A stretch of 64,000 bases of DNA from Symsagittifera roscoffensis (GCF_963678635.1 NC_087070.1:41607831-41671830), one strand, 5' to 3'; shown: positions 23,585 to 35,320, counted from the stretch's first letter. Translations and numbers: made by a program. Notes: a model not told the origin generated them from the sequence alone.

Positions 23585-25060
23585 TTTAATATATTTCAGA
23601 AAAGTATTTGGGTTGAGAAAACTGGTCGTATTTTTTTTTTTCGTTTTGCAGACTTATTTAGACGAAATTGGTTGGAATGCTGGTCTTCCAACTTTAAATC
23701 TTTACGCTTAGGATTAGCAAGCGTTATCAAATCGGAATGTACTTTTGTTTTTGGGTTTATTAGTTTATTAAAATCAGTAGAATCATTTATTCAAGATCAA
23801 TAAGTACTGATCATATAAGTGATTTTGATGATAAGTGATTTTGATGATCATTTTTTTCGGCTCAAGTGGTGTTTGAATTTCAAATGTCTTGGTTAGCATG
23901 TGTGCCTAGAAGCTCTTTTGCATACGCGACTCGGCACATTTTTTGACAAAAATTATGGCCCTCGAAAAAGTCATTTTTTTGTCCGGTTTTTGATTTTTCT
24001 TGAACTACTCTGCCAAACCTATGTCTTTAGGTTCAATCGGCATAAAAAGTTGGGTCAATCTTTTCTGCATAAGTGGCTACGCCCAAATATCTTTTAAAAC
24101 GAAAAGCTATGAGTCTCGGAAATGTCAACTTTCTGAATTGTTGACCATTTTCTGGACTTTTCTCGATAACTATCCTGCCAAATATGATATCATAGGATCA
24201 ATCGTCAAAACAGGTTTTTGAAAGGGTTCATTTATAATTTGCTACGCCCAGTTTTTTTAATAAAAAGTTACGACCTTCAAACAAGTGAAGGTTTTGAAAC
24301 TTCGCCCGTTTTTTGGAAGTTTTTTTACTTTGTACTCGAAAAATACCGTGGCAATTCTCAGGTTAAGTGTTCAATCGAGAAAACCGATTTGGGGAATCTT
24401 CTCTTCTTTACCGGCCACGACCTGTTTCTACGGTCTTTGGAAAATCAAGTTTTGAACTTTGCTTTTAGAAACTTTTTGATTTTTCTTGAAAATTACACTA
24501 TCAATTCTGAGATGAAAAATTCAATCGACAGAAGAGGTTGCGCGATTTTTTTCCTGCTGAAGCGGCTATTCCTTAAATTTTTGTTAAAATTTTCACACTT
24601 CTCATTTATTTTAGTGATGAAATGCGTAGTTTTTGAAATTACGCATTTCGTCCCGAATCACTATAACAAACTCAAAACATCAAACACGTACTTCCAGCTT
24701 TGGCCGGACCCTAGGTGTCCTTCGTCGACACGTATGAATTTTTTTGATTGCGTTGTTTTGCAAGTGGCGCGAAGCTCCACTTCGCCTCTGTGTTTACCAT
24801 TTAAATTTTATTTCAACTATAAATATATTTTTTTCCGTGATCGTGGTTGGGATACTAATAAATTTCAAGAAAGTTGTTCGTGTTGAGAAAAAAATGTCTT
24901 ATTATTTTTTTTTTCGTTTTTCAGACAAATTTAGACGAAATTGGTTGGAAGTGTGATCTCACAGGTTTAGTTCTTCTACCATTTAAACTTCATTTCAAGG
25001 ATACTTACCTCTTTTCCTTGCATTTGTCGCCTAATTTAATCTCCAGTTCTCGAAAAAATT
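23585..25060. repeat. Repeat pair enclosing a ~160-bp tandem array
   Basis: The segments at about 23590-23690 and 24860-24955 share TTTAGACGAAATTGGTTGGA and its surroundings in direct orientation. Between them, 23915-24620 holds about five diverged units of ~150-170 bases, each with a GGCTACGCCC-like core. The same unit forms the array at 33955-35010. GCGAAGCTCCACTTCGC follows at 24768-24785. Confidence 0.6.
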
Positions 25061-26330
25061 GATATTAGACAAAAATCAATTTAGTCGGAAACCTCTATGC
25101 TTCTTAACAGCCATCGGCTATCCTTGTTACATTACAGCAGGCTTATTTTTTCTGTTTTAGTGGTTGAAATTTGGTGTTTTCGAAGCTACTCTTGAAATTT
25201 ATCTATCTATCTATACTATATTTAAATGCGTATGACAGAAATGATTTAAATGCGAAGGAGGGAAGCGCAGTGTAGTGTAGTGTAAAGATTGAGTTCAACC
25301 ATCTAGATTTCAAAAAAATAGGTTTCAAGTCTTGCTCCATTTATAACGGCTCAAAGTTTTTTTTCGAGATATTCATTTCTTATGATTTTTCTTAAAAAAT
25401 TATTTCAAAAAAACTTGTTTAAAAAATTCTAACGGAACTTGAATATTTCTGCCCTTTGATTGTATGCTGTCATGGTACACTTGAGGGTTGCAAATCTGGC
25501 TTGAAATATTACTGCACCAACCGTTTTGTTTTCCGAGATCTGGCGTTTTTTATGATTTTACAAAAAAAATATGTTTTTGGAAAAGAAGATCGTTCAGCTA
25601 GATTGAAGGGTTCCAGTCTTTGTGATTGAGGTAGCCCATGTTAAGTTAATCACACAATTTCATCATCTGTTCAAATGTTGCCAGCAAACGCTTCAATACA
25701 CTCTGAACAGTCTCGATTTTCTGAATTGACAAGGTTGATCGCTGCATCTTTTTCGTGAACCAGGTTGGCCACTAATTTGGCTTTCTGCTCTGACTCTTTC
25801 GCTTTAAGACCCAGTTTGTGGCAAATAAAAATAATTTCCCAATGTTTTGAACATTATTTAGTATTCCAGCGTTTAATTGTATGCAAAATCAGATTCCACA
25901 AAAATACGTCATATTATTGGTGTTTTATGATACAGAAATTCTGTAAGTATAATAAGGAGCGTTAATGAAATATCAAAGTTTTTGAATGAGAAAAGACCTG
26001 GATTGAAAATTTGACTTCTGAAGTAACTAGTAGATTGGATTGGTGTGTTCTTGTTGTGATTGAATTTCAATCAAAAATTAAGAGAAAAGTTAACCGAAAA
26101 GTGAGGTTTTCTCTTTGTTAGCTCATACAGTATTTTGAATATTTTTTTTTGTATTGAAGTTATTGATAATTCTTTTGGGAATCCAAACTTGCCACCTAGG
26201 CTAGTTTCACTCTGCCACCCTAACATCACCAGAACCAATGAGAAAATTATCTCTTTCTGTTTTTGTGAGTTTGGCTGTTGTACGAACTCGCTTTGCATTT
26301 GTTATATAAACCATATATAGTTTATGCTTG
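25060..26330. other. Intergenic AT-rich stretch
   Basis: No gene was recognised. A piece at about 25100-25160 (CTATCCTTGTTAC context) recurs near 61630-61690. Poly-T and poly-A runs are frequent. Confidence 0.4.
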
Positions 26331-26334
26331 ACGT

Positions 26335-26640
26335 TCCGAATTTCCAAGTAAATTTTTGCCGAGGGAGTTTTTCTCTTTTTGACTTCTTAACTGGCCTTTT
26401 TCGCGTATGTTTTCATACGATCTTAAAGATATAGAAGTGGAAAGCTCAAAATTAAAAAGTAAATTTCACCTGCGAGCATAAGATCCTAAGCTTAAATTTG
26501 AGGCTACTTTGACCTCTACAATTCAAATTGGGATAAATAACGTGTGATTATTTTCGTCCTACTGAAGCGTTGCGAAAAGGTAATCATTCCAAAATAAATT
26601 GAGGCAAGCAATTTGCTCTTATGTTTTCTTTACATCGCGG
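26335..26640 (+). repeat. Diverged, 3'-truncated Helentron-like copy
   Basis: It opens with ACGTTCCGAATTTCC and keeps the family's order of landmarks (CTTCTTAACTGGCC, TTTCACCTGCGAGCA, GTTGCGAAAAGG region, ATTGAGGCAAGCAATTTGC), but the terminal hairpin is missing. Confidence 0.45.
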
Positions 26641-26705
26641 GCGAAGGGATACAAAGATTTGAATTCATTTTTCTCCGATTCTTTCAACTACTTTTTATTT
26701 GATTT

Positions 26706-27195
26706 TAAGAGTAATGAACGTAGTGCAGACTCTTATATAGGTCTTGGTGATTTTTTTTAGGAAAATTTGTAAAATGCTCTAATAATTACAGATGTGCATT
26801 CATGCATATTAATGCATTTATGAATGCACTTAGGTATATATGCACTTTTTGAGTTCAATTGAAATTCATCTGCTGAAAGTTACGTAAATAGCACTCTCTA
26901 AATGCGAACGTGAAAATGGCGCGAAAAAACGCGAACCGTTTTTAGTTTCGAAAGCGGAATTTAATTTTAAGGTTTCCAGCGGAATAAAAACTTTTCTTAT
27001 TGATCCACTTTTCTCATGGTGGGTTAATGTTATCAACGAATCTCCAATCATGAAATGTTTAAGAAATTCAAAAAGCTTAAAGGGAATCTATTTTCTTTGA
27101 AATTCGAAAGTTGAGATTTGTTCTGCAAAGTCAATGTTTTCTGTTTATTTGCGTTCATTACTTGTTTCCAACTGTCAGTTGGCTATGTTTCATTA
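26706..27195 (+). repeat. ~450-bp dispersed repeat, copy A
   Basis: Starts near GCAGACTCTTATATAGGTCT and ends TTTCCAACTGTCAGTTGGCTA; CCAACTG-T-CAGTTGG near its end can form a hairpin. Copies at 45955-46340, 55683-56110 and 62755-63225 share both ends and much of the middle. The class is unknown; it has no coding capacity. Confidence 0.65.
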
Positions 27196-27479
27196 TTAAC
27201 GCGTGCATCACTTTAAAAGGTCTGGATTGTGTGGTTTGTGTGTTAAAGGATATTGAAGTATATTTTTTAAAAGTGCGCGATGTTTGTATGGCTTTTTGAT
27301 CTGATCGTTATTCATTTTTGAAGACGTAGTTGATCTTGCCTAGTTTGCTCAGTTGCCTAGTTTTTGTCTTGATTCTCTCATCCAACCACCAATGTTTTTT
27401 TTCTTTGTTTGTTAATAATTGGTCGAAACTTTCTGTACTACTTGTACAGCAACGGGTTTTCCTTGTTTGGTTTGTGTTT

Positions 27480-27930
27480 TGTGGAATACAGTCACTTATC
27501 CTCAATGATGGCTTGGTTTTTGTGTTTCTTGTTTTTGGTTTTTTGTAGTATGAAGTTACCTACCCTAAATGATTGCTTGTTTTGTTTTCGTTTCTTGTAA
27601 GGTGCAGTTACTTATCCTCAATGGTTGCTCGGTTTTTATTTGTTTCTCTTTTTTTGTAAGATGCAGTTACTTATCCTCAATGAATGCTTGGTTTGTGTAT
27701 GTTTAATATGCAATCTTTTATTCTCTCCTTAAAACTTTTATTCTCTCTTAAGTGTTACTTTCTTTAAGTGACTGCAATTTGTAAAATGCAGTTTTTTATT
27801 CTCATTGATTGCTTAATTTGTGTTTTTTCTTTTTTTTGAAATACTCAGTTTATTATCCTCAAAGATAGCTTGGTTTGTGTTTTTTCTTATTTTTTGCGAG
27901 ATGCAGTGCTTATCCTCCTGATTGCTTACA
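27480..27930 (+). repeat. ~60-bp minisatellite directly upstream of MED31
   Basis: Seven or eight units with the core CAGTTACTTATCCTCAATGA followed by TGCTTGGTTTGTG, at about 27489, 27550, 27604, 27664, 27788, 27845 and 27904. The last unit ends within 20 bases of the MED31 start codon, so the array occupies the place where the promoter or 5' UTR should be. Confidence 0.8.
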
Positions 27931-27931
27931 G
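27922..27931 (+). promoter_or_regulatory. Possible 3' splice site just before the MED31 start codon
   Basis: The sequence attgcttacag is a good acceptor, 15 bases ahead of ATG 27947. A non-coding 5' exon upstream or a spliced leader could join here. This is inference only. Confidence 0.35.
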
Positions 27932-27946
27932 ACAACATGAATTAAA

Positions 27947-28411
27947 ATGGAAATGTCAGCGGCACCACCAGAAGTTAGTGCTATTGAGAAAGACAACCTT
28001 CGTTTCGCCGTCGAGTTAGAGTTCGTGCAATGTCTCGGAAACGCCAAATATTTAACACACTTAGCCCAGAACGGATATTTAAAAAAGAAAGAGTTTGTCA
28101 ATTACTTGAAGTATCTGCTCTATTGGAAAGATACCAAGTATGCTAAGTATATTAAATTCCCAATCTGTTTGAACCTTCTTGAACTCTTGCAGCACGAATC
28201 CTTCCGAGATGAACTGAATAATCCGCAGTGTTCGAAGTACATCGATGATCAAATTCTGTTGCATTGGCAGCATTATACAAGGAGACGCGTCCAATTGCAC
28301 AAGACGTTTCAGGAACAGTTTTTGACGCGTCAACGGGGAGCGAATAATACTGCCAACTCATCGATTGGAGAAGAAAATGATAATACTGTTAGTGACGCGA
28401 AAAACCGATAA
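27947..28411 (+). CDS. MED31: Mediator complex subunit 31 (SOH1 family), intronless
   Basis: A 154-residue protein. Residues about 17-116 match the MED31/SOH1 core: RFAVELEFVQCLGNAKYL, then GYLKKKEFVNYLKYLLYWKD, then LLELLQHESFR and LLHWQHYTRRR. The family is a small helical subunit of the Mediator middle module and helps RNA polymerase II transcription in the nucleus. The core is about as long as in other animals; the low-complexity, N/S/E-rich C-terminal tail is unlike the human one. ATG 27947 is chosen because homology begins soon after it. The coding region has no intron, and ttgcttacag ends at 27931, 15 bases before the ATG, which looks like a 3' splice site. A spliced or trans-spliced leader is therefore possible. 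Confidence 0.95.
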   Translation: MEMSAAPPEVSAIEKDNLRFAVELEFVQCLGNAKYLTHLAQNGYLKKKEFVNYLKYLLYWKDTKYAKYIKFPICLNLLELLQHESFRDELNNPQCSKYIDDQILLHWQHYTRRRVQLHKTFQEQFLTRQRGANNTANSSIGEENDNTVSDAKNR

Positions 28412-29740
28412 ACTCGTTTTGTTTTAGTTTGATTGCTGTAGTTTAAGATGTTTTAGTTTTTGCTCTTTAATTATCTGAGAATAGTACTGGAATAAGAACC
28501 TAACGAAGCCAGCCCTATAAGACTTAGATAGCTGGACGCAGTATTGTTTGCAACTGAAAATCGAAATCTATATAATATCAGATTTGATCACACATCGAAA
28601 TGTGCCTATATCTAAATTTACAAACACAAAAATATTGAGTGCTTCGTATTAAGCTTTGATTGACTTATCTCTTGATGAAATCAATGTTACCTGTCAGACA
28701 AATTTATCGAATAGTCTTTTAATAAGTAGTAACAAATGATAAAACATCAGTAGTTCACACAAAGCAGAATTTAATAATGTTAAGTCAACTAGTATAAAAT
28801 GAATGGACAAAATTATCAGCAATTCTCAAAAACCTACAATTGTGTTCCAAATAACTGTGATAATAGTTAAGTCCACGCTAAAAAAAACTTGACGATATTT
28901 GAGTTCGTTCCAAAACAGATTTACGAGGGAAATCTAACATAAGTTCTGGCGTTTCAACACGAAACGCATTTATAATAATTTAGAGAAAACGGTCGTTTTG
29001 TTTTGGACATCGCAAGAAGCTATTTTGTCATTAATTTTGCTATATTAAACTTTCAGTAATATTATCAGCAAAATAAGAAGGTTGGTGGTTTTTGCAGTCC
29101 TATAGTTTCTCGGGGCTCTTCCACACCCCCACCGACATTTGAATTGTTATTTTGGAAAAATAAATAAGTGTTGTCAGAATGCAATGAAGTCTTTGCATGT
29201 TGAACAAACTAACTCTTCTGGGAAGATTGGTTCTTCATACTTTTAGATGGTAACTCTACTTAATTTTAAAAAACTATGAAAATTTAAAATTTGGGTATTG
29301 GTAAAAGAGCCTCACCAAGAATTAAAATATCCCTCATCTATCAATTATTTGAATACACGCGGGCTTCAATATTGCTCTTTATCAACATGATATTTGTACA
29401 TTTTTAATGAGAGTGTTTGTACGTGTATGAAGCCGCAACTCATCTCACGTATTTACTTCGACATTTATAGGATATTGTAAGTGACGCATGCTGGCTTATT
29501 CAACGCTGCAGCCAAAGAAAATTATGCTAGAAGCTAGAATTTTTTGACCAGGTATTTGGGCTGTTTACGCTAGCGAGCAGCTAGTGTTTCAATACGAACC
29601 TTTTTTTCTGACCTAAATCGCAAACAAAGTGTTCATCAAAAGTGTTCACTTGTCTTTTTGCTATAAGCACGATCTGTAGCATTGGAAATTTCATAGCATC
29701 TGTTCTCGGCTTTATTTGTGGCTAGTGTTTGTGATGAACA
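28412..29740. other. MED31 3' flank and intergenic stretch
   Basis: No clear AATAAA lies close to the stop codon. The sequence is AT-rich, and no gene or repeat family was recognised. Confidence 0.4.
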
Positions 29741-29742
29741 AA

Positions 29743-29818
29743 GCGTCCGTGGATGAGCGGTTAGTGAGTGAGACTAATAATTTCTAGGTCGTAGTAGGAT
29801 CGAGTCCGAGATGTCGCC
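29743..29818 (+). repeat. tRNA-related SINE-like head
   Basis: It contains a plausible pol III A box (TGGATGAGCGG) and a good B box (GGATCGAGTCC) about 40 bases apart, starting GCGTCCG. The ends cannot form a tRNA acceptor stem, so this is a SINE-type promoter relic and not a tRNA gene. Confidence 0.5.
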
Positions 29819-29902
29819 GAACTAATTAGACGCTTATTTTTACTTTTTCTTATTACACTTTACAGAACTCTAGAGCTGCTTGTTTTCGTGTTCTTGCTAG
29901 TG

Positions 29903-29945
29903 TTTGCGAAGCGCAAGCGCAGCTTCCCCTCTGTGTAACCCATCT
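29903..29945 (+). repeat. GCGAAGC...GCTTC hairpin motif ending CCTCTGTGT
   Basis: GCGAAGCGCAAGCGCAGCTTC followed by CCTCTGTGTAACC. The same end (a GCGAAGC stem, then CGCCTCTGTGTT) is at 24766-24800 and 35283-35320, suggesting the conserved terminus of one dispersed element. Confidence 0.45.
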
Positions 29946-30282
29946 CTCCCAGCAAGTTGAGGATATTTCACGTTTTCAAAATGTTTTTTAAAATCAGAAG
30001 TTCTGCTAAATGACAGTCAAAAATTACATTTATCTAAAAACTTATTTGTGCACTCTGTATAGAATTGCCCATGTTGACCATGATTATGAGGTTCCCATAT
30101 GTATTTTCTAGACGCAGATTTTCAAATAAATGTTTCTCATAGTATTTTTTTTAAAAAAATAGTGCAAATCTTTTGTTGTCATTTTTGATTTTTTGTTACA
30201 GATGGCTCTTACTAAATCTTTCATGAGGCTCCAATAACTTTTCTTTTATGAGTTTCGACGATGTGGACGATTAGTAGTCTAA

Positions 30283-30960
30283 TCCGGACTACTTTATAGG
30301 CTTGCGAACTAAAGAAGAATTACCAAAACTCTATTTTAAAAACAAGTTGCGAAAGAGACAAATAATTGAACTCTCTTTCCGGACGGGGCGGATTCTCATG
30401 CTTGAGGGACCGATTGCTTGAAAAATTTCAACCAATCAAAATCGCTAAGCGTTTCTATTGGCTAAATGCCTTTCTCACAAAATCGAAGTCAAAATTAACA
30501 GAAAATGTATTAAATCAGTAGAAAATAATAAAAAAATTTAACAAATTGCGGGTTACAACCGCAATACGATTCAGATGAACATCAAGATATGAGTTCAAGT
30601 TCATAAGAATTTTTCAGTCCTGAAAACTCATCTGCTTTTTATCTAATCGGTCAATATTAACACTAATGGCCTGGATTTATTTTCTTACTTAGAGATTTTC
30701 GCGATTTACTTAGAGGTTTTGAATACTATTCTGATTGGCTGAAAGTAAGCTAAAATTAATTTCAAGCATGAGGGACGCCACCTTTACGGACTACTTTGAA
30801 AAGCAGTGAACTAAAAAAGAACAACCAAACCTCCTTTATTGTAAGAATAAGTTCCGAAATAGACAGATAATTGAACTGTTTCCGGAATATTTTATACACT
30901 TGCGAACTAATAAAGAGCAACCAAAACTTTCATATGTTAAGATATTAGAAAATTTGAAAA
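30283..30960. repeat. Repeated GGACTACTTT...GCGAACTAAAGAAGAA segments
   Basis: Three similar ~100-base segments at about 30288-30380, 30789-30880 and 30888-30950 share TTGCGAACTAA, AAGAACAACCAAA and AGACARATAATTGAACT. Confidence 0.5.
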
Positions 30961-31089
30961 ATAGTGATTGATTTTATTTACTGAAGCAATGTCAAATCAC
31001 CCTCCGATGTTGAAAAAAATATATTTCATGACAGTATCTATGTAAATGTTTCTGCGCTATTTTAGCAGCATGAGCTTCTGCAGAGTAGA

Positions 31090-31207
31090 GGCGGGTGCGT
31101 TCAACAGTGCCGAAAATGAAAACGTGTTCAACAGTGCTGAAAATTGATAATTTTCGGCACTGTTGATCTATAATTTTATTTTTGGCACTCTTGTACTTCG
31201 GCACTGT
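31090..31207. repeat. Hairpin element 1 with CAACAGTGCCGAAAAT stem units
   Basis: It begins GCGGGTGCGTTCAACAGTGC and ends CACTGTTGAACGCCCC. Each arm carries two copies of CAACAGTGCCGAAAAT or a close variant, so the single strand folds into one long hairpin. It is non-coding. Confidence 0.7.
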
Positions 31208-31208
31208 T

Positions 31209-31333
31209 GAACGCCCCACTACGGGCAGCACAACAGTGCCGAAAATAATTTAATTGTTCAACAGTGCCGAAAATCATCAATTTTCGGCACTGTGGAACAC
31301 TTTTTCATTTCCGGCACTGTTGTACTGCCCGCA
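31209..31333. repeat. Hairpin element 2, adjacent sister of element 1
   Basis: ACGGGCAGCACAACAGTGCC at the left pairs with GGCACTGTTGTACTGCCCGC at the right. The arms are about 55 bases, with two CAACAGTGCCGAAAAT units each, around a short AT loop. It lies next to element 1 with almost no spacer. Confidence 0.7.
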
Positions 31334-31600
31334 GAGGCTAATCTTTTATCAGACCACAACATTATAATTCAGTTACGATAAGTCAAAGCTAATTGAAATT
31401 CGAAAAATAATTGGCTTAAACAGAGGGCGAATGCGCGAAAAAGTTCAACCAATCATCGTCCTTAAACTTTCGAAAACTGATTGAAGTTATTGCTTCTCTA
31501 GATTTTTAAATACGGAGCTCTGATTGGTTGTCAAAATTTTTGCGCCGTCGGTCCTTCGCACATGATGGATTTCCACGCACAAACTTTCGCGGAGAAACAT

Positions 31601-32297
31601 AAAATTATTTAATTTATCCGGATAAAACTAATAAAAAATGAAGTTTAAAACGCGTGTTTTTTCAAATTGAGGTGTTTTTACCACAATTGATAAAAATAAA
31701 TCTTGCTGAGAATTTGAGCAGATTTAATATGGCACAAAAGTCGGGGCCTATAATTTGCCGCAAAAACGGTCAATTTTGGCTTTTTCAGTCAATCAGAAAA
31801 TACGCCAAAACTACTTACTGGTTTTGATGCTGACAAAGTTATATCACAGTTAGCCTTGTATGTTGCACAACAAAGTTAAACAAGGGTATAATCTCAAATT
31901 TGTATAAATATCTTTAAATTATATTTTCGTTTGACAGCCAAAAAAAGTTTTTTTTTGAAAAATAAATCATTCTTTGTATATATTTGAACAATTTCAAAGG
32001 TTTTGAACACATTTTTGGAAGCTATACAATTCTCAATTTTCATCAAGCTACATAAGAGGATCAATTTGACCTAGTTGTGTCAGCATTTGAACCAGCCAGT
32101 AGTTTTGGCACAAATTTTCATCGACTTAAAAAATAATAATAATTTTTTTTGGCTTAAAATTTTGGAAAAGCTTCATATTAATATGGCCTAAATTTCAGGC
32201 AAGAATTGTTTGAATCATATTTTGTCTAAATTAAACCCAATTTGAAAAAAAAGCATTAAAAATGTCAAGTTTGTCCAGATAATTCGAAACAGCACTG
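31601..32297. mobile_element. Fold-back MITE with CAGTGC ends, copy 2
   Basis: Inverted arms like 3308-4031 (AAACGCGTGTTTTTTCAAATTG on the left matches the inverted right arm). It ends AACAGCACTG next to TA. The left terminus is eroded, but AATTTATCCGGA is still visible at the start. Confidence 0.6.
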
Positions 32298-32550
32298 TAT
32301 TTACTAATCAAGCATTTGCAAAAATTAGGCTACTAGGCCTCAATGTTCTTGTTATAATGTTTCTGACAGTGATGCTAACACCAGTTTTTTTTCTAAAACC
32401 CATTGTTAAGTTCCATTTCATATTTCCGCGTCTTAAATTAATGAAAGGACATAACGGACCAGCTCTAAGGGCTAGTATTACTTTAAGGATTAAAAATGTT
32501 TTTTTTTGTCACAATCTTGAAGGTGTTATACGGCTGGAAAAAAAATTTGA

Positions 32551-32935
32551 TGTTCCGATTTTCAAAGAAAATGAAGAAATATTTGTGCCCGGGGTATTTT
32601 TTTTCTCCAGATAATCTTCTTAACTAGCCATTTTTGACAAATTTTTATATCATCCGAAAAACAATGCTGTCTTGAACTCAAATATAGAAAGATTTTTTAA
32701 TCTGTTCTTATTTTGAGTTAAAGTTATTAGGGTTGACAGGTTGCCAGTTTGGGACAAATTTCACGCGATATATTTTGCGTTTTTAACGCGTAAGATGATA
32801 TTTAATCCCTCCTAAAAGTTGTTCCAAATTGAATTGAGGCCTGCTATTTGAACTATTCAATACTTCAGTTAGTGCAAAGTATATTTTACATAGCGTGTGG
32901 GGGAAGGATTATTTTTAAAAAATCGAGAACTAGAC
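32551..32935 (+). repeat. Helentron-like copy, 3' end lost
   Basis: It opens TGTTCCGATTTTCAAAG, then TGCCCGGGGTATTTTTTTTC, CTTAACTAGCCATTTTTGAC and TAACGCGTAAG, in the same order as copy 1. It fades before the hairpin. Confidence 0.6.
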
Positions 32936-33099
32936 TTTTTTGCCTTGAGAAAGCTTCTTAAAAATCTTATTTGCTTTATTATCGTACCTCAACAATTTCC
33001 AGGTTCGTTCCCATTCGGTCTTGAATTAACTCTGTTTTGCTTAATCGTTGATTTTTTTTTATAGGGGTATATTGGTTACTAGGTAACCTATGGGATATA

Positions 33100-33330
33100 G
33101 TTGAAGAGATGCGATCGCGATTGGCAAGCGTTATCAAACAGGAGTATAGACTATTTTCGGGTTAACAACTTGTTCAACAGAATCATTTGTTGCTTGGTTC
33201 GTAATGAATTGAAACTTCTATACGTTCCAGCCAATTTAACTTGGAAATAACTAATATGCTTTGGACGGCAAAGGTCCTGGGTTTGAATCTGACCAGGATC
33301 TGTTTTTTTTTCGAACGGGAAATAATCTGT
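33100..33330 (+). repeat. SINE-like piece with B-box GGGTTTGAATCT
   Basis: It begins with CGATTGGCAAGCGTTATCAA (also at about 23718, 37560 and 61745) and ends in CCTGGGTTTGAATCTGACCA followed by a T run. Similar B-box plus T-run pieces are at 37080-37130 and 37690-37745. Confidence 0.4.
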
Positions 33331-33954
33331 TTCAAAAAAAAGTTGTGGGCCTTTTAATTGCCTGCTTTTCTGTTGTCGGCTTCGTTGTGGCATCACGAAA
33401 GCGTTTTTTGCTGCGCGCGTTTTTCTTTTATGTTGCTTTTTGTTTGATTTTGTCCTAGAAAATGTAATTTTACCTACCTTGACATCGTATTTCTTCTTTG
33501 TTTTTTTTTTGTTTCGCTATGAAAAATCCATGGCCCAAAATATTTCGGCCCATTTTTTTATCGGCTTATTGACCTAATTTCTAGATCGTATCAAGGGAAC
33601 ACGAATCTAACGCTCCCCATCCGCACTTTTGGTTGTATGTTTACCTTTCGGTTTGTTGAAATTTACTTTTTTCCTAATTGAAAATTATTTCCAATTTTAT
33701 TGGAAAAAAGTTTAGTGTTTCTCAGAAAATTCTACTGGTTTTTGAAAAAGGGTTGTCAAGAAAAAGCCCGCTTACTCCCCTGTGCGCCTGCATACTCCCC
33801 TAGAGTTTCTTTATACTCCACCCATCTGTGTACAGCCTTAGAAAAAGTCTGTGCGGGATATTTGACCCATATTTTTAGTTTTTATTTTATTTTGTCAAAA
33901 AGTAAGCCTCTTAAATCTTTGGTTTTTGGTTTCAAAGAATAAAATAATTTTGAA

Positions 33955-35010
33955 AAGCTCTCTGTATATGCGTCTACGCCCAATTTTTTTTTACACAAAG
34001 TTATGGCCTTCGGAATATTCAATTTTTTGATTTCTGACCGTTTTGTGACTCTTTTTGACTTTTTTTCGAAAACTAGCCTCTCAAATCTGATATTGTGGGT
34101 TCAAGGGAGATAACATGAAATGAAAAACTTCCCTGCTTTAGCAGCCACTCGCAAATTGTTTTTACATAAAAAGTTATCGCCCTGAAAAAGTAAAATTTAG
34201 ATTTTTTGACCATTTTTTGAATACTCTCGAATACTTCCCTGGCTTATCTGAGATTTTGGGTCAAAGTCAAAGAATGCGCTCTTAGAAATTCATCAGCTTC
34301 TTTGACTAAGCGCAAGTTTTCAAAACCAAAAATTATGGCCCTCGGATTTTTTGACCGTTTTTTTGAAAGTTTTTGTTTTATATTCTCGAAAACTACCCTC
34401 CCAAATCTGACAATTTGGGTCCCATCGAAATTACGGGTTGCGTGAATTGCTTCTACATAAGCGGCTACGCCCTATGTTTTCACACAGAAAACTTTGGTCC
34501 TCGGAAATGTGAAGTGTTTGATTTGTTGACCGTTTTTTGGGCTTTTCTCAATAACTCTCTTGCAAAATCTGATATCATAGGCTTTATCGAAACAACGGGT
34601 TATTTAAAGACTATGATTTTAATTGAATTCGCCCAAGTTATGGCGGAAAAAAATTATGGCTTTCAAACAAGTCAAAGTTTTAAAACTTTGACCGTTTTTT
34701 GGAAATTTACGCGAAAGTTTTTGTGTCAATTCTCAGGTTGTGTTCAATTGAGAAACCCCGTTTTGGGAATCGTCTCTGCTTAAGCGGCCACAACCTGCCT
34801 TGGCAGAAAAAAAGTTACGAATTTAGAAAGTCTTTCGACCGTTTCTTAGAATTTTGACCGTTTTTAGAAATATTTTGAATATTCCTAAGATTTACTCTCT
34901 GATGAAAAGAGAGTAAATCAAATCTGTGATGAAAAGCTCAATTGAAAAAAACTGGTTTCGGTAATTGATCCTGCAGAAGCGTCGACTTTTAATTTTTTGT
35001 AGGAGAAATG
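33955..35010 (+). repeat. Diverged ~160-bp tandem array
   Basis: About seven units, spaced roughly 155-190 bases, each with a core like AAGCGGCTACGCCCAATTTT, then AAGTTATGGCCCTCG, TTTTTTGACCGTTTTTTGG and AACTACCCTCCCAAATCTGA. The same unit forms the smaller array at 23915-24620. The frame at 34373-34783 crosses units and is not a gene. Confidence 0.75.
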
Positions 35011-35282
35011 ATATCTTCTTGGGAAAATTGATTATCTCAAAACTTTATACTTCTCAATTTTTTTCTTGAGAAACCATTACGGTTTTGGGCAAAGTCCAGT
35101 TTTTGAAATCAAAATTTTCGTGCTGCATCAGTTAGCAAATTCATTCAAAATTAAGCACGTACCGCCAGCTTTAGCTGGGCCCCTAGTTGTTTTTTATCGA
35201 GATCTACGAAAATTTTGGTTCGCCTAGTTTTTTCCCCATTTAAAAAAAAATTCGACTCAAGTTGTTTTTCTAATGTTTGTGG

Positions 35283-35320
35283 TGTATCGCAAGTGATGCG
35301 AAGCTACGCATCGCCTCTGT
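35283..35320 (+). repeat. GCGAAGCTACGCATCGCCTCTGTGT end motif
   Basis: A hairpin-capable GCGAAGC-TAC-GCATCGC followed by CTCTGTGTTCC. It is about 270 bases beyond the tandem array; the 24-kb array is also followed by this motif, so array and motif may belong to one element. Confidence 0.45.

Noticed and set aside
29743-29818. A tRNA gene with A and B boxes
   Set aside because: The 5' and 3' ends do not pair into an acceptor stem and no sound anticodon arm is formed.
34373-34783. A 136-codon frame
   Set aside because: It runs across three units of a ~160-bp tandem array and repeats the same peptide pieces.
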